A program made the position numbers and the translations under genes. Below, piece after piece: positions 21,657 through 33,579 of a stretch of DNA of 64,000 bases (positions are counted from its first letter, which is position 1; every line of letters starts with the position of its first letter). Location of the stretch: the NCBI RefSeq assembly GCF_000203815.1, contig NW_004457639.1, positions 1 to 64,000 of the forward strand, given 5' to 3'. The notes below the pieces were generated by a model that searched no databases, was not told where the DNA came from, and saw only the letters and a list, made by a program, of their open reading frames with translations. The stretch is from Cavenderia fasciculata (Eukaryota > Evosea > Eumycetozoa > Acytosteliales > Cavenderiaceae).

Positions 21657-21942
21657 AATTAAAAAAAAAGAAAAAGAGATAGATAAAATAATAATAATAA
21701 AATGTGTAAAGATAATTATAAATGACTTGGATTTGGTTCGATTATTCAATGGACTTTTTCTTGAGGTTTGCCGAATGCGTCTTTTGGAAGGCTAATAAAA
21801 AAAAAAAAAGAATCAATTCACATCTACACTTTTTGTTTTGGGTGTGTGATGATTGCATTGTTTAAACACTTTACATTGTTGTAGATATATATAAATAGAT
21901 AGATAATAGAGTTAGACTGTCTTTCGTTTTTTTTTTTAGAGA

Positions 21943-23465
21943 ATGCAAAGACAAAAGAGTCAACAGGATGTATTAGGTGTTGAAAGATTAGATCTTGCCT
22001 ATCGAGAAATGACAGAGATCAATCCAAAGATTGTAGAAAAGTTTGGAGGTACTGTTAAATCTTTAGATCTAACAAGTAACTTTTTAGAAAAGTAATTTAG
22101 AATAGAATAGAAAGATAGGATGATGAGAATAAGTAATATTTATTTAGTTATTTATTATTTTTTAGGGACTTGATGGTATTAGAAGGATTTAGACAATTAC
22201 AAACATTGGTATTAGATGATAATAGATTGACATCACATACAAAGTTCCCAATGATGTCACAGTTGCATACATTGTGGGTCAATGGAAACAATATAGAAAA
22301 TTTACCAATGTTTATTGACAAGTTGACGGGTACGATGCCTTCACTCAAGACATTGAGTATGATGAAGAATGTGGCGTGTCCAAACTATTTCAATGGACAC
22401 TCGTTGCGTGAATACAGAGATTATAGATTATATGTTATTAGTAAACTGCCTGGGTTGGTACAGCTCGATGCCGAGACGGTCACATTAGAGGAGAAACAAG
22501 AGTCGGCACGTGTCTATGGTGGTGCCAAAACTGACATTAAAGAGGCTGCTGCCAAACCATTTACCAAAGGTGAGGAGGATGTCGAAGAAGACCCCAAGAA
22601 AAAGAGAGAGGATGCCGAGAAACAACTCATCGTCTATAAACTTGCCAAAAGACAAGACCGTGATGAAAGAAGAAAGAAGAGAGTTGAAAAACGTGAGAAA
22701 CGTTCACAAAAACAATTGGTTAAAGAAAAAGAACAAATTCAAAAAGAAAAGGAAAAGATTAAAAAGGATGATGATTTTACAGATTCCGAGGAGGAAGATG
22801 AAGAAGAGGATAGAAAAAGAGAGGAAGAAAAGACAAAAAAGAAAGAAAAGAAATTATCAACAATACCAACACCTCCACCTGCTCCACCTCTTCCATCAGG
22901 TTCAAAAGGAGAAGGAAATAGTGAAACCAATGGAAAACAACTACCAATATTCCCAAGTGAACAAGCACCACTTGCAATCATACCACCAATTCCAACACGA
23001 CGTGTTAGCGAGTATGATGTGGCAGATGATGAAGCTAGTAGTCTTGTCACTGACGACTCGGATCAATCCGATTTACCTGTACATAAAAAATCAACCTTTT
23101 CTCCAGTTCCACCTCCATCTCTATCATCTACCAACAACAACAAAAATGTATATTCTCCTTCACCTGCAACAAAACAAAATCAAGATAGTGATGATGATGA
23201 TGATGATGATGACGATGATGATGATGACGACGATGATGAGACAACTACATCAGAATGGTCGTCAGATGAAATGTTGGAACATGGAAATGGTGATGATGAC
23301 GACGACGATGATGACTTGGACCCAAGATTAGCCAACAAATTCCCAACTATTTTAACACTAAAAGATCAATACTATCAAGATGAACAGGATAGTGATGACG
23401 ATGATGATGATGAGGATGAACAAGAGGTCACTCATTACCGAATCCCAGTTGCTCCAAGACCATAA
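21943..23465 (+). CDS. leucine-rich-repeat protein with acidic, coiled C-terminus
   Basis: Two exons (21943-22091, 22166-23465) give 482 residues. The N-terminal third holds LRRs (VKSLDLTSNFLEK, LQTLVLDDNRL, LHTLWVNGNNIENL, LKTLSMMKNVACPN) capped by YRDYRLYVISKLPGLVQLD. This is the pattern seen in small LRR proteins such as LRMDA and the U2A'-type cap. A long Lys/Glu-rich charged region (about 150-240) likely forms a helix or coil, and the rest is Pro/Ser-rich with runs of Asp. It is probably a protein-binding scaffold; the partner is unknown. The splice completes codon Lys (AA|G) and links two LRRs in register, which supports the intron. Confidence 0.8.
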
Positions 23466-23946
23466 TTATAAAAATAATTAAATTAAATCAAAAATTAAAA
23501 TTTATCCAAAATATCTCTCTCACTTCTTCTTTCCATCAATTCTATTTATTTTCTCCAATACAACTTTTATTCGTTGTAAAAATATATTTTATTAAATATT
23601 CATTCATCATAACATTTCCAGAAAAGGTGATCAATAGAAAGTAAAAGTAAATTTCAAGAAGAGTTTTACTTTTCATGAGCTTGAGTCACGAAAAAAACAA
23701 GAAGGGTGTGGTTTTGGGATTGTTGAAATTCCATCTTTGCGTCATCAAGAGATATATATTACTATTTTAATATCTCTCTCGACTATTGAATATATTTATT
23801 GTCATTACAATTGTATAAAAGTATTAATAGTTGAGTATAAAAAGGAAAGACTACAATATCGTATTATATTTTAAAACAAACAAAACATTATTATAACTAC
23901 TACCTTTTATAACATACACCCTCTATCACAATCAATTTTATATAAA
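23466..23946. other. intergenic, upstream of the phosphoesterase gene
   Basis: AT-rich. An 8-base inverted repeat (AAAGTAAA...TTTACTTT type) lies around 23640-23673. No gene seen. Confidence 0.45.
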
Positions 23947-25037
23947 ATGAAAGTATATGCAGTATCTGATATTCATACAGACTTTCCAACCAATTATGAA
24001 TACATGTCAACATTACCAAAACAAGAAGAAGGCTCTGTTTTGATTATTAGTGGTGATATTAGTGATCAGCTGAGTATCATTGAAAAAACACTAAAGATGT
24101 TAAAGGAAAAGTATACTCATATCTTTTATACATTTGGTAATCATGAACTTTGGATTGGAAGAGATGATAATAAAAAGGTTGGTTATTATTATTATTAATA
24201 AATTATTAAACTTTCTTTTAAACAAATATTCATATTCATATTTACATTTCTATTTAAATATTTAAATATAGTATAACGATTCAATTGAGAAATGGAATGC
24301 ACTTGAACAATTATGTAAACAACTTGGTGTTTATACTACTCCAACTAGACTTAATAATAAGGTATGTTATAACTATTATTATTTTGAAAGAAAGATTTTA
24401 ATATTACATATTTATTAATTAATTATTTATTTATTTAATTTTTAGTTGGCAATTGTACCATTAGTTGGATGGTATCATCCATCATTTGATGAACAATTTG
24501 AATTAATGTCGGTATCTGAAAAGGAGGAAACCTATGCAGGTCTTGCAAAGGTATGGGGTGATTTTAAATATTGTAAATGGAATTTCCAATCGATCGATGC
24601 AGCTCAATTCTTCTTAAACATTAATGACCAGAGAATTAAAGAATTCAAAGAGACACACAAATCAAACTATCCCGAGAATGTCATTACATTCTCACACTTT
24701 GTACCTAGACGTGAACTATTACCACCTCGAGAAAAACTAATTAGAAAACATCTTCCATTAGTTGTTGGATGTCTTCAATTGGATGATCAACTACGTTCCA
24801 TTAATTCAAATACTCATATCTTTGGTCATACTCATATTGATTGTAAGTTATTTTCTACTCTTTATTAACTTTTAATATGATATTAATTTATGTATTATTT
24901 ATAAACCTCTAGATGATGTAAAGATTGATGGAGTTAGATATGTTCAAAATGCATTTAGTGCTCCACAAGAAAGAGTGGGATGGAAGAAACCATATATCAC
25001 TGAACCATATCGACCTGTATTAGTATATTCTGATTAA
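23947..25037 (+). CDS. calcineurin-like metallophosphoesterase
   Basis: Four exons (23947-24177, 24272-24361, 24446-24842, 24913-25037) give 280 residues. All metal-binding motifs of the superfamily are present in order: D-x-H (SDIHTD), GD (IISGDIS), GNHE (TFGNHELW), a lone His (TFSHFVPR) and GHTH (FGHTHIDY). A dinuclear metal site and phosphomonoesterase or phosphodiesterase activity are therefore expected. There is no signal peptide, so it is probably cytosolic. Many dictyostelids and bacteria have short proteins of this type with unknown substrate. The last intron splits codon T|AT after GHTHID, and the ending FSAPQERVGWKKPYI resembles the family's C-terminal strand. Confidence 0.85.
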
Positions 25038-25530
25038 TTAATGAACCAATACAATATTTTGTTTTGAATCAAATAATCAATCAACAACCCAAAACCAAAA
25101 ATAAATAAACCAACCGCGATCAATGCAACATGTTAAAGAATCATACCAAGTTCATTTGAGTGTAAGATTTCTTTCGTTTGGGGGTTAATGGAAATTATTT
25201 GTAACCCTAGGGTAATGTGTCTTTAAAGAGAGACAGGTCATACACCAAAATGGACATGTCCAGAGTCGCGTACCAGATTTTAATGTCGATTTTCTTGTTT
25301 TTGCAAGATGCTCTTTTTATTATTATTAATTTAATTTTCATTTTTTTTTACTTTGAGTAATTTATCTTCTACTTCTTCTTCTTCTTCTTTGCAAAACTCA
25401 AAGCTCACACGTACTAGTATATATTTATACATATACATATACATATAAATCATACATACATACATAACATAATCATAAATTACTTTTACTCTATTGATTT
25501 GTATTTTGACTATAAATAGAATAGAAAAGG
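25038..25530. other. intergenic
   Basis: Contains short palindromes ACCCTAGGGT near 25204 and GGACATGTCC near 25251, and TACATA repeats near 25430. No gene seen. Confidence 0.45.
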
Positions 25531-27361
25531 ATGGGTTTAGAAGGAGATAGAAGTCCACAACTACAACAGGGTGGCAATCAAACACCTCCTCTTCAACAAC
25601 AACAACAATATAATCAAGGACTTCCATATGTTCAACCAAACTATACTAATAATAATAATAATGCAGGTTCACAACAAGGATACCAAGGTAACCCATACCA
25701 ACAACCAGCTTATTATCAACCTGCTCCACATGAACAACAACAACAACAATATAATCAACAACCATATGTTGTACCACAACAACAACCAAACCCAGTATAT
25801 GGATTACAACAACCATGGGATCAACAAAATCAACAACAACAACAATACCAACAAAATGATAATCAACCATTACTTCAACCAATCTTTATTCCACCACAAA
25901 CCTATGTATATAACGAAACATGTGAAAAGTTCCCAGATGGACCAAAGTATCAAGACATATTATACACTGTATTGTTTGTAATTCATTTACTTGCATTGGT
26001 ATTGGTCTACTTTGTTTCATTGTCTAGACCAGTCATTAATGAAAGTTTTGTTGGTGGTGATTCACAAAACTATCCATTGCTTGCCTTTGTCGGTATCTCT
26101 GCACTCATTTCAGTCATCTATCTCTTTGGTTGGTTACACATTGCTCGTCGTCATGCAGTTGGACTCATCAAAGCAACCTTTATCATTAATATTATCATTA
26201 CCATTATCCTTTGTATCGTCGCCTTTGTCACTGGCAATTGGTTTATGGGTGCATTATTAATCTTTGTCGCATTGATTTGTTTCATTTTCTTTATCTCTTT
26301 GATAAAGAGAATTGATTTTACTGCTGCTCTTTTAACAAGTTCAATTGAATTATTAGATAGTAAGAAATCAAAAAAAACAATATTTAATAATAGTTTAGTT
26401 TATTAACCAATTTTTTTTTTTTATAATTATTATTTTATAGGATTCCCAGCATGTTATAGAGTTGGATTTGCTTCATTGGTTGTAAACTTTATTTGGTTAA
26501 TTCTTTGGGGTTTGGCAGTTACCAGAATGTCATATACCTTTACTGATACTTCATTTAACATTCTATTTGTTTTCATGGTCTTTAGTTTTTATTGGGTGAC
26601 TAATGGTAAAGATAAAGTTTAAAAGAAAAGAGAAAAAGATAAATATTAACAACCACCATCTATCTTTATTATTATTTTTTATAGTAATCAAAAATGTAGT
26701 ACATTGTACTATTAGTGGATTATTTGCATCATGGTATTTCCTTGATGGTAGTGTTGGAATGCCACCAAGTCCAACCGCAAAGTCATTCAAGAGAGCTATT
26801 ACAACATCGTTTGGAAGTATTTGTTTTGGTAGTTTATTACTCGCCATTGTATCTACACTACGTTATATTGCACAATCATTGCAAAGCAGCAAGAATGGTA
26901 TTGTTCAATTGGTTGGTTGTCTCCTCAACTGTATCTTGTCACTATTCGAATCTGTTCTCCAACTTTTCAACGTCTATGCCTATACTCAGGTAGCCATCTA
27001 CGGCAAGAGTTATTGTGATGCTGCACGTAGTACTATGGACCTCGTCAAGAATCGTGGTGCCGATCTCATCGTCAATGACAACTTTATCAGCACTGCACTC
27101 TCCATCTCTATCCTTTTGGGTGCCGTCTTGGCTGGCATTGTTGGTTTCATTATCAGTCTTGCCGTATCATCAGCTCCCGCCATCTCTTGGTTGATGATCT
27201 TCTGTATCTCCTTTTCCTTTATCATGATTGTCATGGAGGTCATTTATTCTGGTGTTGTTACCACAGTCGTTTGTTTCTTGATGGAACCAAATATCCTTGC
27301 TCAATCAAAACCAGATATTTATAGATTGTATACTACAACTTATAACAAATTAATTCTTTAA
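25531..27361 (+). CDS. choline-transporter-like (SLC44/CTL) membrane protein
   Basis: Three exons (25531-26359, 26441-26605, 26685-27361) give 556 residues. The first 125 residues are Gln/Asn/Pro/Tyr-rich and cytosolic. About ten hydrophobic spans follow. The most diagnostic part is in exon 3: GLFASWYFLDG, then the loop TTSFGSICFGSLLLAIVSTL and FNVYAYTQVAIYGKSYCDAA, which match the CTL/Pns1 family signature. These proteins sit in plasma or organelle membranes and are linked to choline or ethanolamine transport, though activity varies among members. Both introns keep the frame (DR|FPACYRVGF and TN|VIKNVVHC). Confidence 0.85.
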
Positions 27362-27415
27362 ATCAAAATCCTATTTTTTTTTTTTCAATAATTATAGTTA
27401 TCTTTTTTTAACTAA

Positions 27416-27446
27416 AAAATAAATAAATAAATAAATAAATAATACA
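27416..27446. repeat. (AAAT)n microsatellite
   Basis: About seven AAAT/AAATA units in the short convergent spacer between the SLC44-like and DUF4291 genes. Confidence 0.75.
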
Positions 27447-27480
27447 TATATTTATATTATATATAATACACATTGTCGTT

Positions 27481-28122
27481 TTATTTAATAAATGATGGTA
27501 TGTATACCTTTTCAATTGGTAATAATGATTGAGCTTGATCCAAGTGACCATTATCCAATAATTGTTTAATTTCCAAACATTGATTTGTAATATCTGTAAT
27601 TTGAGTGATCCAATTTGAAGAGTATTGTTCAGCAATTCTCTTTTTAATTCCTATTTGTATGGATTTGATGTTTGAACCCAATTTACCCAATTTTATAGAT
27701 CTTTCAGGATCCCATTGAACTACGATATCATAATTTGATTTATCTACCTTTGAAACAGGTGGTTGACTATGTTCTTTGGATGGTGGTGGTAGTTCTTGAC
27801 CTTCAATTTGATACTTTTGTTTAGTTGAAGACTTATAATTGTTTTGAATTGCATATTCAAAATCTTTGATGTGTATGTCAATGGCAAGTATTCTATTTTG
27901 GTTTTTATCCTTTTGTGCCCATCCAGATCGATACATCATCCACAAGAATGAAGGTTTAATCCATGTAGTTCTTTCGGTCGACCAATGAGGACATCCAGTA
28001 AATGTTTGATGTTTGACTGCATAGTCTGCAATCTCATTGTTATAGGCTTGATACACCCTAATCGTTTCTTTATTATAGACTGCTCGAATTTGAAACTCTT
28101 TTGATATAAATTCTGATGACAT
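27481..28122 (-). CDS. DUF4291 family protein
   Basis: A 213-residue intronless gene. The start at 28122 (MSSEFISKEF) is preferred to an in-frame ATG at 28149, because the nine extra residues look like AT-rich leader. The body carries the family pattern: IRAVYNKETIRVYQAYNNEIADYAV, TTWIKPSFLWMMYRSGWA, ILAIDIHIKDFEYAI, then VQWDPERS. DUF4291 is found mostly in bacteria and fungi and has no firmly known function; the conserved Trp/Arg/Met block suggests a nucleic-acid or nucleotide-related enzyme, which is inference. A charged Lys/Gln/Pro linker interrupts the domain around residues 95-125. The C-terminal 50 residues form a likely helical pair. Confidence 0.8.
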   Translation of the reverse strand: MSSEFISKEFQIRAVYNKETIRVYQAYNNEIADYAVKHQTFTGCPHWSTERTTWIKPSFLWMMYRSGWAQKDKNQNRILAIDIHIKDFEYAIQNNYKSSTKQKYQIEGQELPPPSKEHSQPPVSKVDKSNYDIVVQWDPERSIKLGKLGSNIKSIQIGIKKRIAEQYSSNWITQITDITNQCLEIKQLLDNGHLDQAQSLLPIEKVYIPSFIK

Positions 28123-28434
28123 TCTTTCAAATATATAAATATAGAACAAATAGAATAGATTATAAGGTAGTGGTATAGTATAATAATAAAGTATATATCA
28201 CCAGCGTGCTGGATTGGAGAAAATCCAAAGAATTGTTTTAATTTGATTTTTTTCGTATAAATAAAATAGTTGTGAAGATCTTTGTATTTTAAAGTTATAT
28301 TATAACTTTAAAGTTGTTAACCACAGATTTGATGTGTTCAATGATCAATATTTATCTCTATCTTTTTAATCATCAACGGACTCATCGACCTCGACTGCAA
28401 CTGGAACGACATGAACCAGTAGGTAGTAAGTAAT
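28123..28434. other. divergent intergenic region
   Basis: AT-rich promoter DNA. A small GC-richer island at about 28370-28425 sits just upstream of the next ATG and is open in several frames. No gene supported. Confidence 0.4.
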
Positions 28435-28869
28435 ATGTCATCAGCAAGTCTTCTTTCTCACTGGGCTATACTTTATCATGAATCAGTAATGTACAACCCT
28501 ACTTGTTTGCACATGTTCCATAAAGACAATGGTGAGGCACATTTCGGATTCTATTATCTCGATCCAAACTCTACGAATAATAAAAGCAATACATTGGTTG
28601 CTACGACAGAACTTTCTCGTCAGCAAGTGATGGCTGTGTGTCATGAGGTGACACATGGATTTCAATTCGATGCACCGCCGAACCACCATAATTGCAAATC
28701 ATGGACTACCGAGGTACTTCAACATCTCGATATGAAATTACCAGTGGTTGGAGTCGATCAGCCACCACCTCATAGAACCTCCATTTACATAGTTAATCTA
28801 TTATCTGAACACTCACAAAGGATCGATCATCCAATAATGAAATCCACAACAGGTTGTCCAATATTATAA
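28435..28869 (+). CDS. 144-residue protein, possible LRAT/NlpC-P60-like fold
   Basis: An intronless frame with balanced codon use. Two motifs stand out: SHWAILYHE near the N-terminus (8-16) and NCKSWTTEVLQHL (about 85-97). In LRAT, HRASLS and NlpC/P60 proteins, a His in HWA and a Cys in NCxxW/F-x2-x-L form the catalytic pair of a permuted papain fold. Spacing and order fit that pattern, but the segment between is unusual and carries HEVTH, which alone could suggest a metal site. The C-terminal 40 residues are not conserved-looking. Function is unknown; the fold call is inference from two short motifs. Confidence 0.5.
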   Translation: MSSASLLSHWAILYHESVMYNPTCLHMFHKDNGEAHFGFYYLDPNSTNNKSNTLVATTELSRQQVMAVCHEVTHGFQFDAPPNHHNCKSWTTEVLQHLDMKLPVVGVDQPPPHRTSIYIVNLLSEHSQRIDHPIMKSTTGCPIL

Positions 28870-29034
28870 ATAATTATTTTTAGTTTTATTTATTAAATCT
28901 TTTTTTTTTAAAATTTTTCACTTTTTTGAAACTGATAAAGTCGATTGAGAGTTTTCGACAGTAGTTAGTTTGAAACTTTCTAAAAGACATACATAAATAC
29001 AGACAGACAGTATAGATAAATACAGTTATAAATC

Positions 29035-31257
29035 ATGAGTACCGATGTTGATGTAGACGCCTTACTAGAGGCTTCTTTTAGTAATTTTGCCGTATGTACT
29101 TATAGAACAAACAACAGCAGACAAAAGACAGATATATTATTATCATTTTAAAAGAGGAGTTACTTACATTTACATTTACTTTTATTCTTTCCTTTTTTAT
29201 ATAGAATGGAGGAAAATCAACCAATTCAAATGAATCTGGATCGACAAGCAGTAATGGTTCTACATCTGCTCAATCAATAGAAAAGGAGAAAAAGAGAGAC
29301 TCTCGTGATAGAGATGGAGGTAAAAGAGATTACAGGGATCGTGATAGAGACTATAGAGACAATAGAGACAATAGAGATCGCGATTACAGAGATAATAGAG
29401 ACAGCAGAGGAGGAGATAGAGACTATAGAGATAAAAGAGATTATAGAGACAATAGAGACAGAGATAGAGATTATAGAGACAGAGATTATGATAGTAGAGA
29501 TCGTCGTGGTGGTGGCGGTGGCGGAGGATACAATAATAGAGACCGTGATTATGATGATCGTAGATCATATGGTGGTGGTAATAGAGGTCGTTATGACCGA
29601 CCATATGAACGTCGTGATAGACCACTTCCACCACCTGAACCAGTTCTCCCTGAATTGACACCAGAAGAAGAAGAAGAAATGGATCTTCGTACTGCTTTTA
29701 TTCAAAATCTATCACCAAAGGTTCATGAAAGTGATTTGTATGATTTCTTTGCTCAAGCTGGTAAAGTTGTAAAGGTAAGAAAGAACAATAACAAAAGAAC
29801 TCTAAATTCAAAACAACAACAATTACTCAACATTTATTTCTCTTTTTCTCTCTCTCTCTCTTATTTTTAATCTATTTAGGTTAGTTTAGTGGTAGATCGT
29901 ATCACTAGAAAATTAAAAGGTGTAGGTTATGTAGAATTTAAAGAAAAAGATATGGTTGACGAAGCAGTTAAATTAACAGGTCAAAAAGTTTTAGGTCATA
30001 CCATTGCTGTACATCGTGTACAACCAGAGAAAAAATCAACGTATGTAATCAAACAAAACAAAACAAAACAAAAGATTTAAATCTATTTACTTATTTATAT
30101 AACTAACCTATTTATACTTTTACCTATCTAGAGCAACAACAATAATTGGAGCAACAACTGCAATGGATGCAACATCATTGATGGCAACAAATGCAGATCC
30201 AACAACATTAAAGAACAATACAACATCAACGGTTGCACATAATAGTAGATTGTATGTTGGATTTTTGAATTTGGGAATGACCGAGGAGCAGATCAGGGCA
30301 TTGTTTGTTCCATATGGTGAGGTGGACTTTATCAATGTTCATATCAAGCCAGGCATCTACAAGTATGCCTTTGTACAGTTTAGGACATCGGAAGCTGCTG
30401 CTCGAGCCCATGCCGATCTCAACGGAAAGGACTTGCTTGGCAAGCCACTCAAGATCACCTTTGTGTCAGAGGACAAGATCAACAGCGGGGGTGTCCGTAA
30501 GCAACAGCAACAACACGTGATTGGTATTGCCGGCGTCAACCCACTCATCCCTATCAACCCACATATTTTACAGGCTGGTATGCAATTCCAACAACAACAG
30601 ATGTATCAGCCAATGGGCTCGCTCGACGACGAGGAGGGAAGCGCGCCATTGAGCGCACAAGCCAAGATCGCGTTGACGGCCAAGCTCCAAGGACTGCCCG
30701 TCCCTGGGTCGGCTGCTGCAGCCGCCGCAACCACCACTCCACCTCCACCTGGTACTGGGTTGTTGGGTGCCATGCCATACGGTATGACGATCCAGCAACA
30801 ACAACTACACATGTTGCAACAACAACAACAGCAACTCCAACAACAACAACAAATGCTCCAACAACAGCTACAACAATCACTCACTACTCCCACTGGGTCG
30901 GCTGCTGCTGCTGTTGGCTCGTCACCCGCTGTTGTAGAGGTGGTCGCTGTCGTTGCGCCATCTCCATGTATGGTACTCAAAAACATGTTTGATCCAGACT
31001 CGGAAACTGGCGATGAATGGCCACAAGAGATTCAAAAGGATGTCGAAGAAGAGTGCACCAACTTTGGTAACATTAAACATATATTTTTAGATAGATACAG
31101 TCAAGGTTACATCTACCTCAAGTATGACAATAGCGATATGGCCGCTCTTGCCATTAGCAAGTTGAATAGAAGATGGTTCTCTAGTAAAATGTTATCGGCT
31201 GAATTCATCCCCGAAACAATCTATTATCAAAAGTTCCCAGAAGCTTTATCAAAATAA
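29035..31257 (+). CDS. rbm39: RBM39/CAPER-like splicing factor
   Basis: Four exons (29035-29091, 29205-29774, 29880-30040, 30132-31257) give 637 residues. An N-terminal Arg/Asp-rich repeat region (RDRDYRDNRD and similar) stands in for the RS domain. RRM1 follows (LRTAFIQNLSPKVHESDLYDFF... KLKGVGYVEFKEKD), then RRM2 (RLYVGFLNLGMTEEQIRALF... YKYAFVQFRTSEAA). A Gln/Ala/Pro-rich spacer follows. The C-terminal U2AF-homology motif starts at CMVLKNMFDPDSE and includes VEEECTNFGNIKHIFLD and GYIYLKYDNSDMA. This order is diagnostic for RBM39, which links U2AF/SF3B to 3' splice-site choice and transcription. The spacer is unusually GC-rich compared with the rest. Intron phases all fit. Confidence 0.9.
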
Positions 31258-32212
31258 CCAGGCAACCAAGACAAGATATATCAAAAAGGACGAGAGAAAA
31301 AGGAAAAAAAAAAAAAAAACTAATTTTATATCATTCATCATTATATCATTCACACCACCATTCCAAATTACTATATTATCATATTAATAGGATTAATCTG
31401 TTAGGAAAACAATTTTACCCTTATATACTCTCATCACCAAAAAAAAAAAAAACTATCAAAATCAAAATCTTTTTATTTTTCCCCTCTCTCTTATTTTTTT
31501 TCTTACGTAAATACCCAATTTTTATATCTAAAACACAATCAAAATAATAATAATTATAATAATTAATAATCAAAATCATAATAATAATAATAATTTAATA
31601 ATAATAACAAAACAAAAAAGGAAACTAATTTTAATTAGTTTAGGTACACATTTTAGAAACCAAATCTCTATTCAAAAAACCAATCAAAAACTATATTTAT
31701 TTCTCTGACCAGTCAGCGATATATCCGAACAAACCAAACAACCATTAAATTTCTTTCAATGGGCAGTATAACAAGGATGATTGATACAATCACAATTAAT
31801 CAATTTCTTTTCCCTCCCTTTTTAATAAAATTTTAGATACACTTATAATAATAATCAAAAACAAATCTCATTCTTTTTTTTCTTTTTAGGTTCATTGGTT
31901 TATAGGATTATTTAGTCCATAATATAATATAATAGAAAATGTATTTATTGTATAATTTCTTGCATTATGATATTCTAATTTTTCTTTTTTTAGATAAAAT
32001 ATATTAGTCTTTCAATCACTAACTAAAGTGTTGAATTCTTTTCATTCCATTTGATAGTAGTAGCAGTAGTAGTAGTAGGATTTAAACCATTATGTTATCA
32101 AAATAATAGATTGTGCCATTTATATATTCATCCATGTATGTTAAGGTATATAGATTGTGTTATTATAATTTCCAACATCGATATTAGAATGTGTAATATC
32201 TATTGTTCAAAT
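31258..32212. other. intergenic, 3' side of rbm39
   Basis: About 950 bases of very AT-rich DNA with A-runs and AAT repeats. A 14-base sequence ATAATGGTTTAAAT, read on the minus strand, occurs near 32085-32100 and again at the end of the neighbouring small gene (about 32211-32224). No gene supported. Confidence 0.45.
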
Positions 32213-32613
32213 TTAAACCATTATCCAAACAAAGATTAAAAATAAACATAATTGTACGATTTGTTGAGCCAAAGTAGTTGCATTTTTGTTATAGTTTCTT
32301 GTCATTTGGAATCCATTATCAATCTCCTATTAAAAACAAAAAAGAAATATAGTTTTAGATGATGATAATGATACTGTTGATATATATATATATTCATGTT
32401 TGATAACATACACAATAGGTGACCTTTGTAGGAGTATTTGTTCTCCAATGATTACTATATAGATAGTTTGAACACCAAGTCAGCTGACTGAAACTATTTG
32501 AATCTAAATAATGATGATCATTTGAATTGTTGTTAGTCGAATATTGGTCTGAATAATTAAAGTTGTAACACTATCTATCTATCTACTTCTGAACTGTACA
32601 TACTTTTGTTCAT
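32213..32613 (-). CDS. 82-residue orphan protein with C-terminal membrane span
   Basis: Three exons on the minus strand: 32613-32604 (10 bases), 32548-32424 and 32326-32213. Introns are GTATGT...TTCAG and GTCACC...TTAATAG and phases fit: the first splits Asn codon A|AC, the second falls between codons. The product starts MNKNQYSTNNNSND. The middle is rich in Trp, Tyr, His, Ser and Asn (SQLTWCSNYLYSNHWRTNTP). It ends with a hydrophobic stretch, IVQLCLFLIFVWIMV, right before the stop, suggesting a tail-anchored membrane protein. No family is recognised. An alternative is a further intron before the last 16 codons. Codon use and the unbroken frame across two introns support coding; expression is unproven. 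Confidence 0.5.
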
Positions 32614-33579
32614 TCTAGAAATTATCTATTGAGGTATCTATAAGTTTGATGAACAGAAAAAAAAAAGATCACCAAAGCTTTGACGATTTTTTTTCTTCTC
32701 TCACTTCATCTGTATTAATATTAATTAATTTAAGTTTTATAATTAATCTTCTTTCTTTACTTGTATTAATAGATATATATAAAAATACCCAAGGTGAAAG
32801 TGCTGTTTGGTCTGAGGAGGGGTGTCTGTTATTTATTAATACTTGGGTACCAAGAGTAAAAAAAAATCTATGTTTTCGAGTATAAGATCAGATCGATGCA
32901 CCATCAAATACTAAAGAAGGTCGAATCGATTCGTTTGAAGGGACGGGAAGTCTGAGTATACCGCAGTGGAGCAAAGATCACCTCTGTCTTAAATTGCGAA
33001 AAACAAGTTACATAGAAGAAGGTTCCGAATCACTCCACCAACAACAAAAACGAATTGCGAAATACGATAAATCTTAATTAATTTAATTCATTTTTTGTTT
33101 ATTGTTGGTGTTTCCATGCATTGGTGCTCTAATACTCAATTGTCACTTAGAAGAGGTTCTGTTATTTGCACAACACGATTTTTATCATCACCACCATCAC
33201 AACAGCACTATCACCCACAGCAGCAGCAATAGTAGGAGTAGTAGTAATAATAATAGTATCGTCATAATTAATTATAATAATTCATACTCTCTCTCAGACA
33301 TTATATATATTATATCTATATCAATCAAGATATCACAAACAAACACAACAATAAATTATTTATTAAATATCCATATTCATTCATTTCCTACCTCCTATTT
33401 ATTTTATTTATTAAATAACGTTTCATTCCTTTTATACATATCATTCATTCTATGTATAGTAATTACAGTGTTTGTGGTGATTAACAATCTAACTACAACA
33501 ATAGAATTTCATTCAATATAATCATAATATCAACCAACTCAAATAGTAGTAATAATAATAATAATATTAATAATATACA
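32614..33579. other. divergent intergenic region with GC-richer island
   Basis: Promoter DNA for the orphan gene and the MFS gene. Around 32786-32849 two 8-base arms, TACCCAAG and CTTGGGTA, flank a 48-base loop. At 32922-32933 lies a perfect palindrome CGAATCGATTCG inside an unusually GC-rich 170-base island (32890-33060) that has no long open frame. After that come AAT and CAT repeats. Nothing else could be named. Confidence 0.45.

Noticed and set aside
27418-27446. Tandem repeats as a CRISPR array
   Set aside because: Four-base microsatellite units in a eukaryotic genome; no spaced repeats anywhere.
30554-30986. Long minus-strand frames within rbm39
   Set aside because: Complements of the Gln/Ala/Pro-rich spacer; translate to Cys/Val/Arg runs.
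33102-33521. 139-codon plus-strand frame before the MFS gene
   Set aside because: Has no ATG at its start, is made of His/Ser/Ile runs from microsatellites, and lies in the 5' leader.
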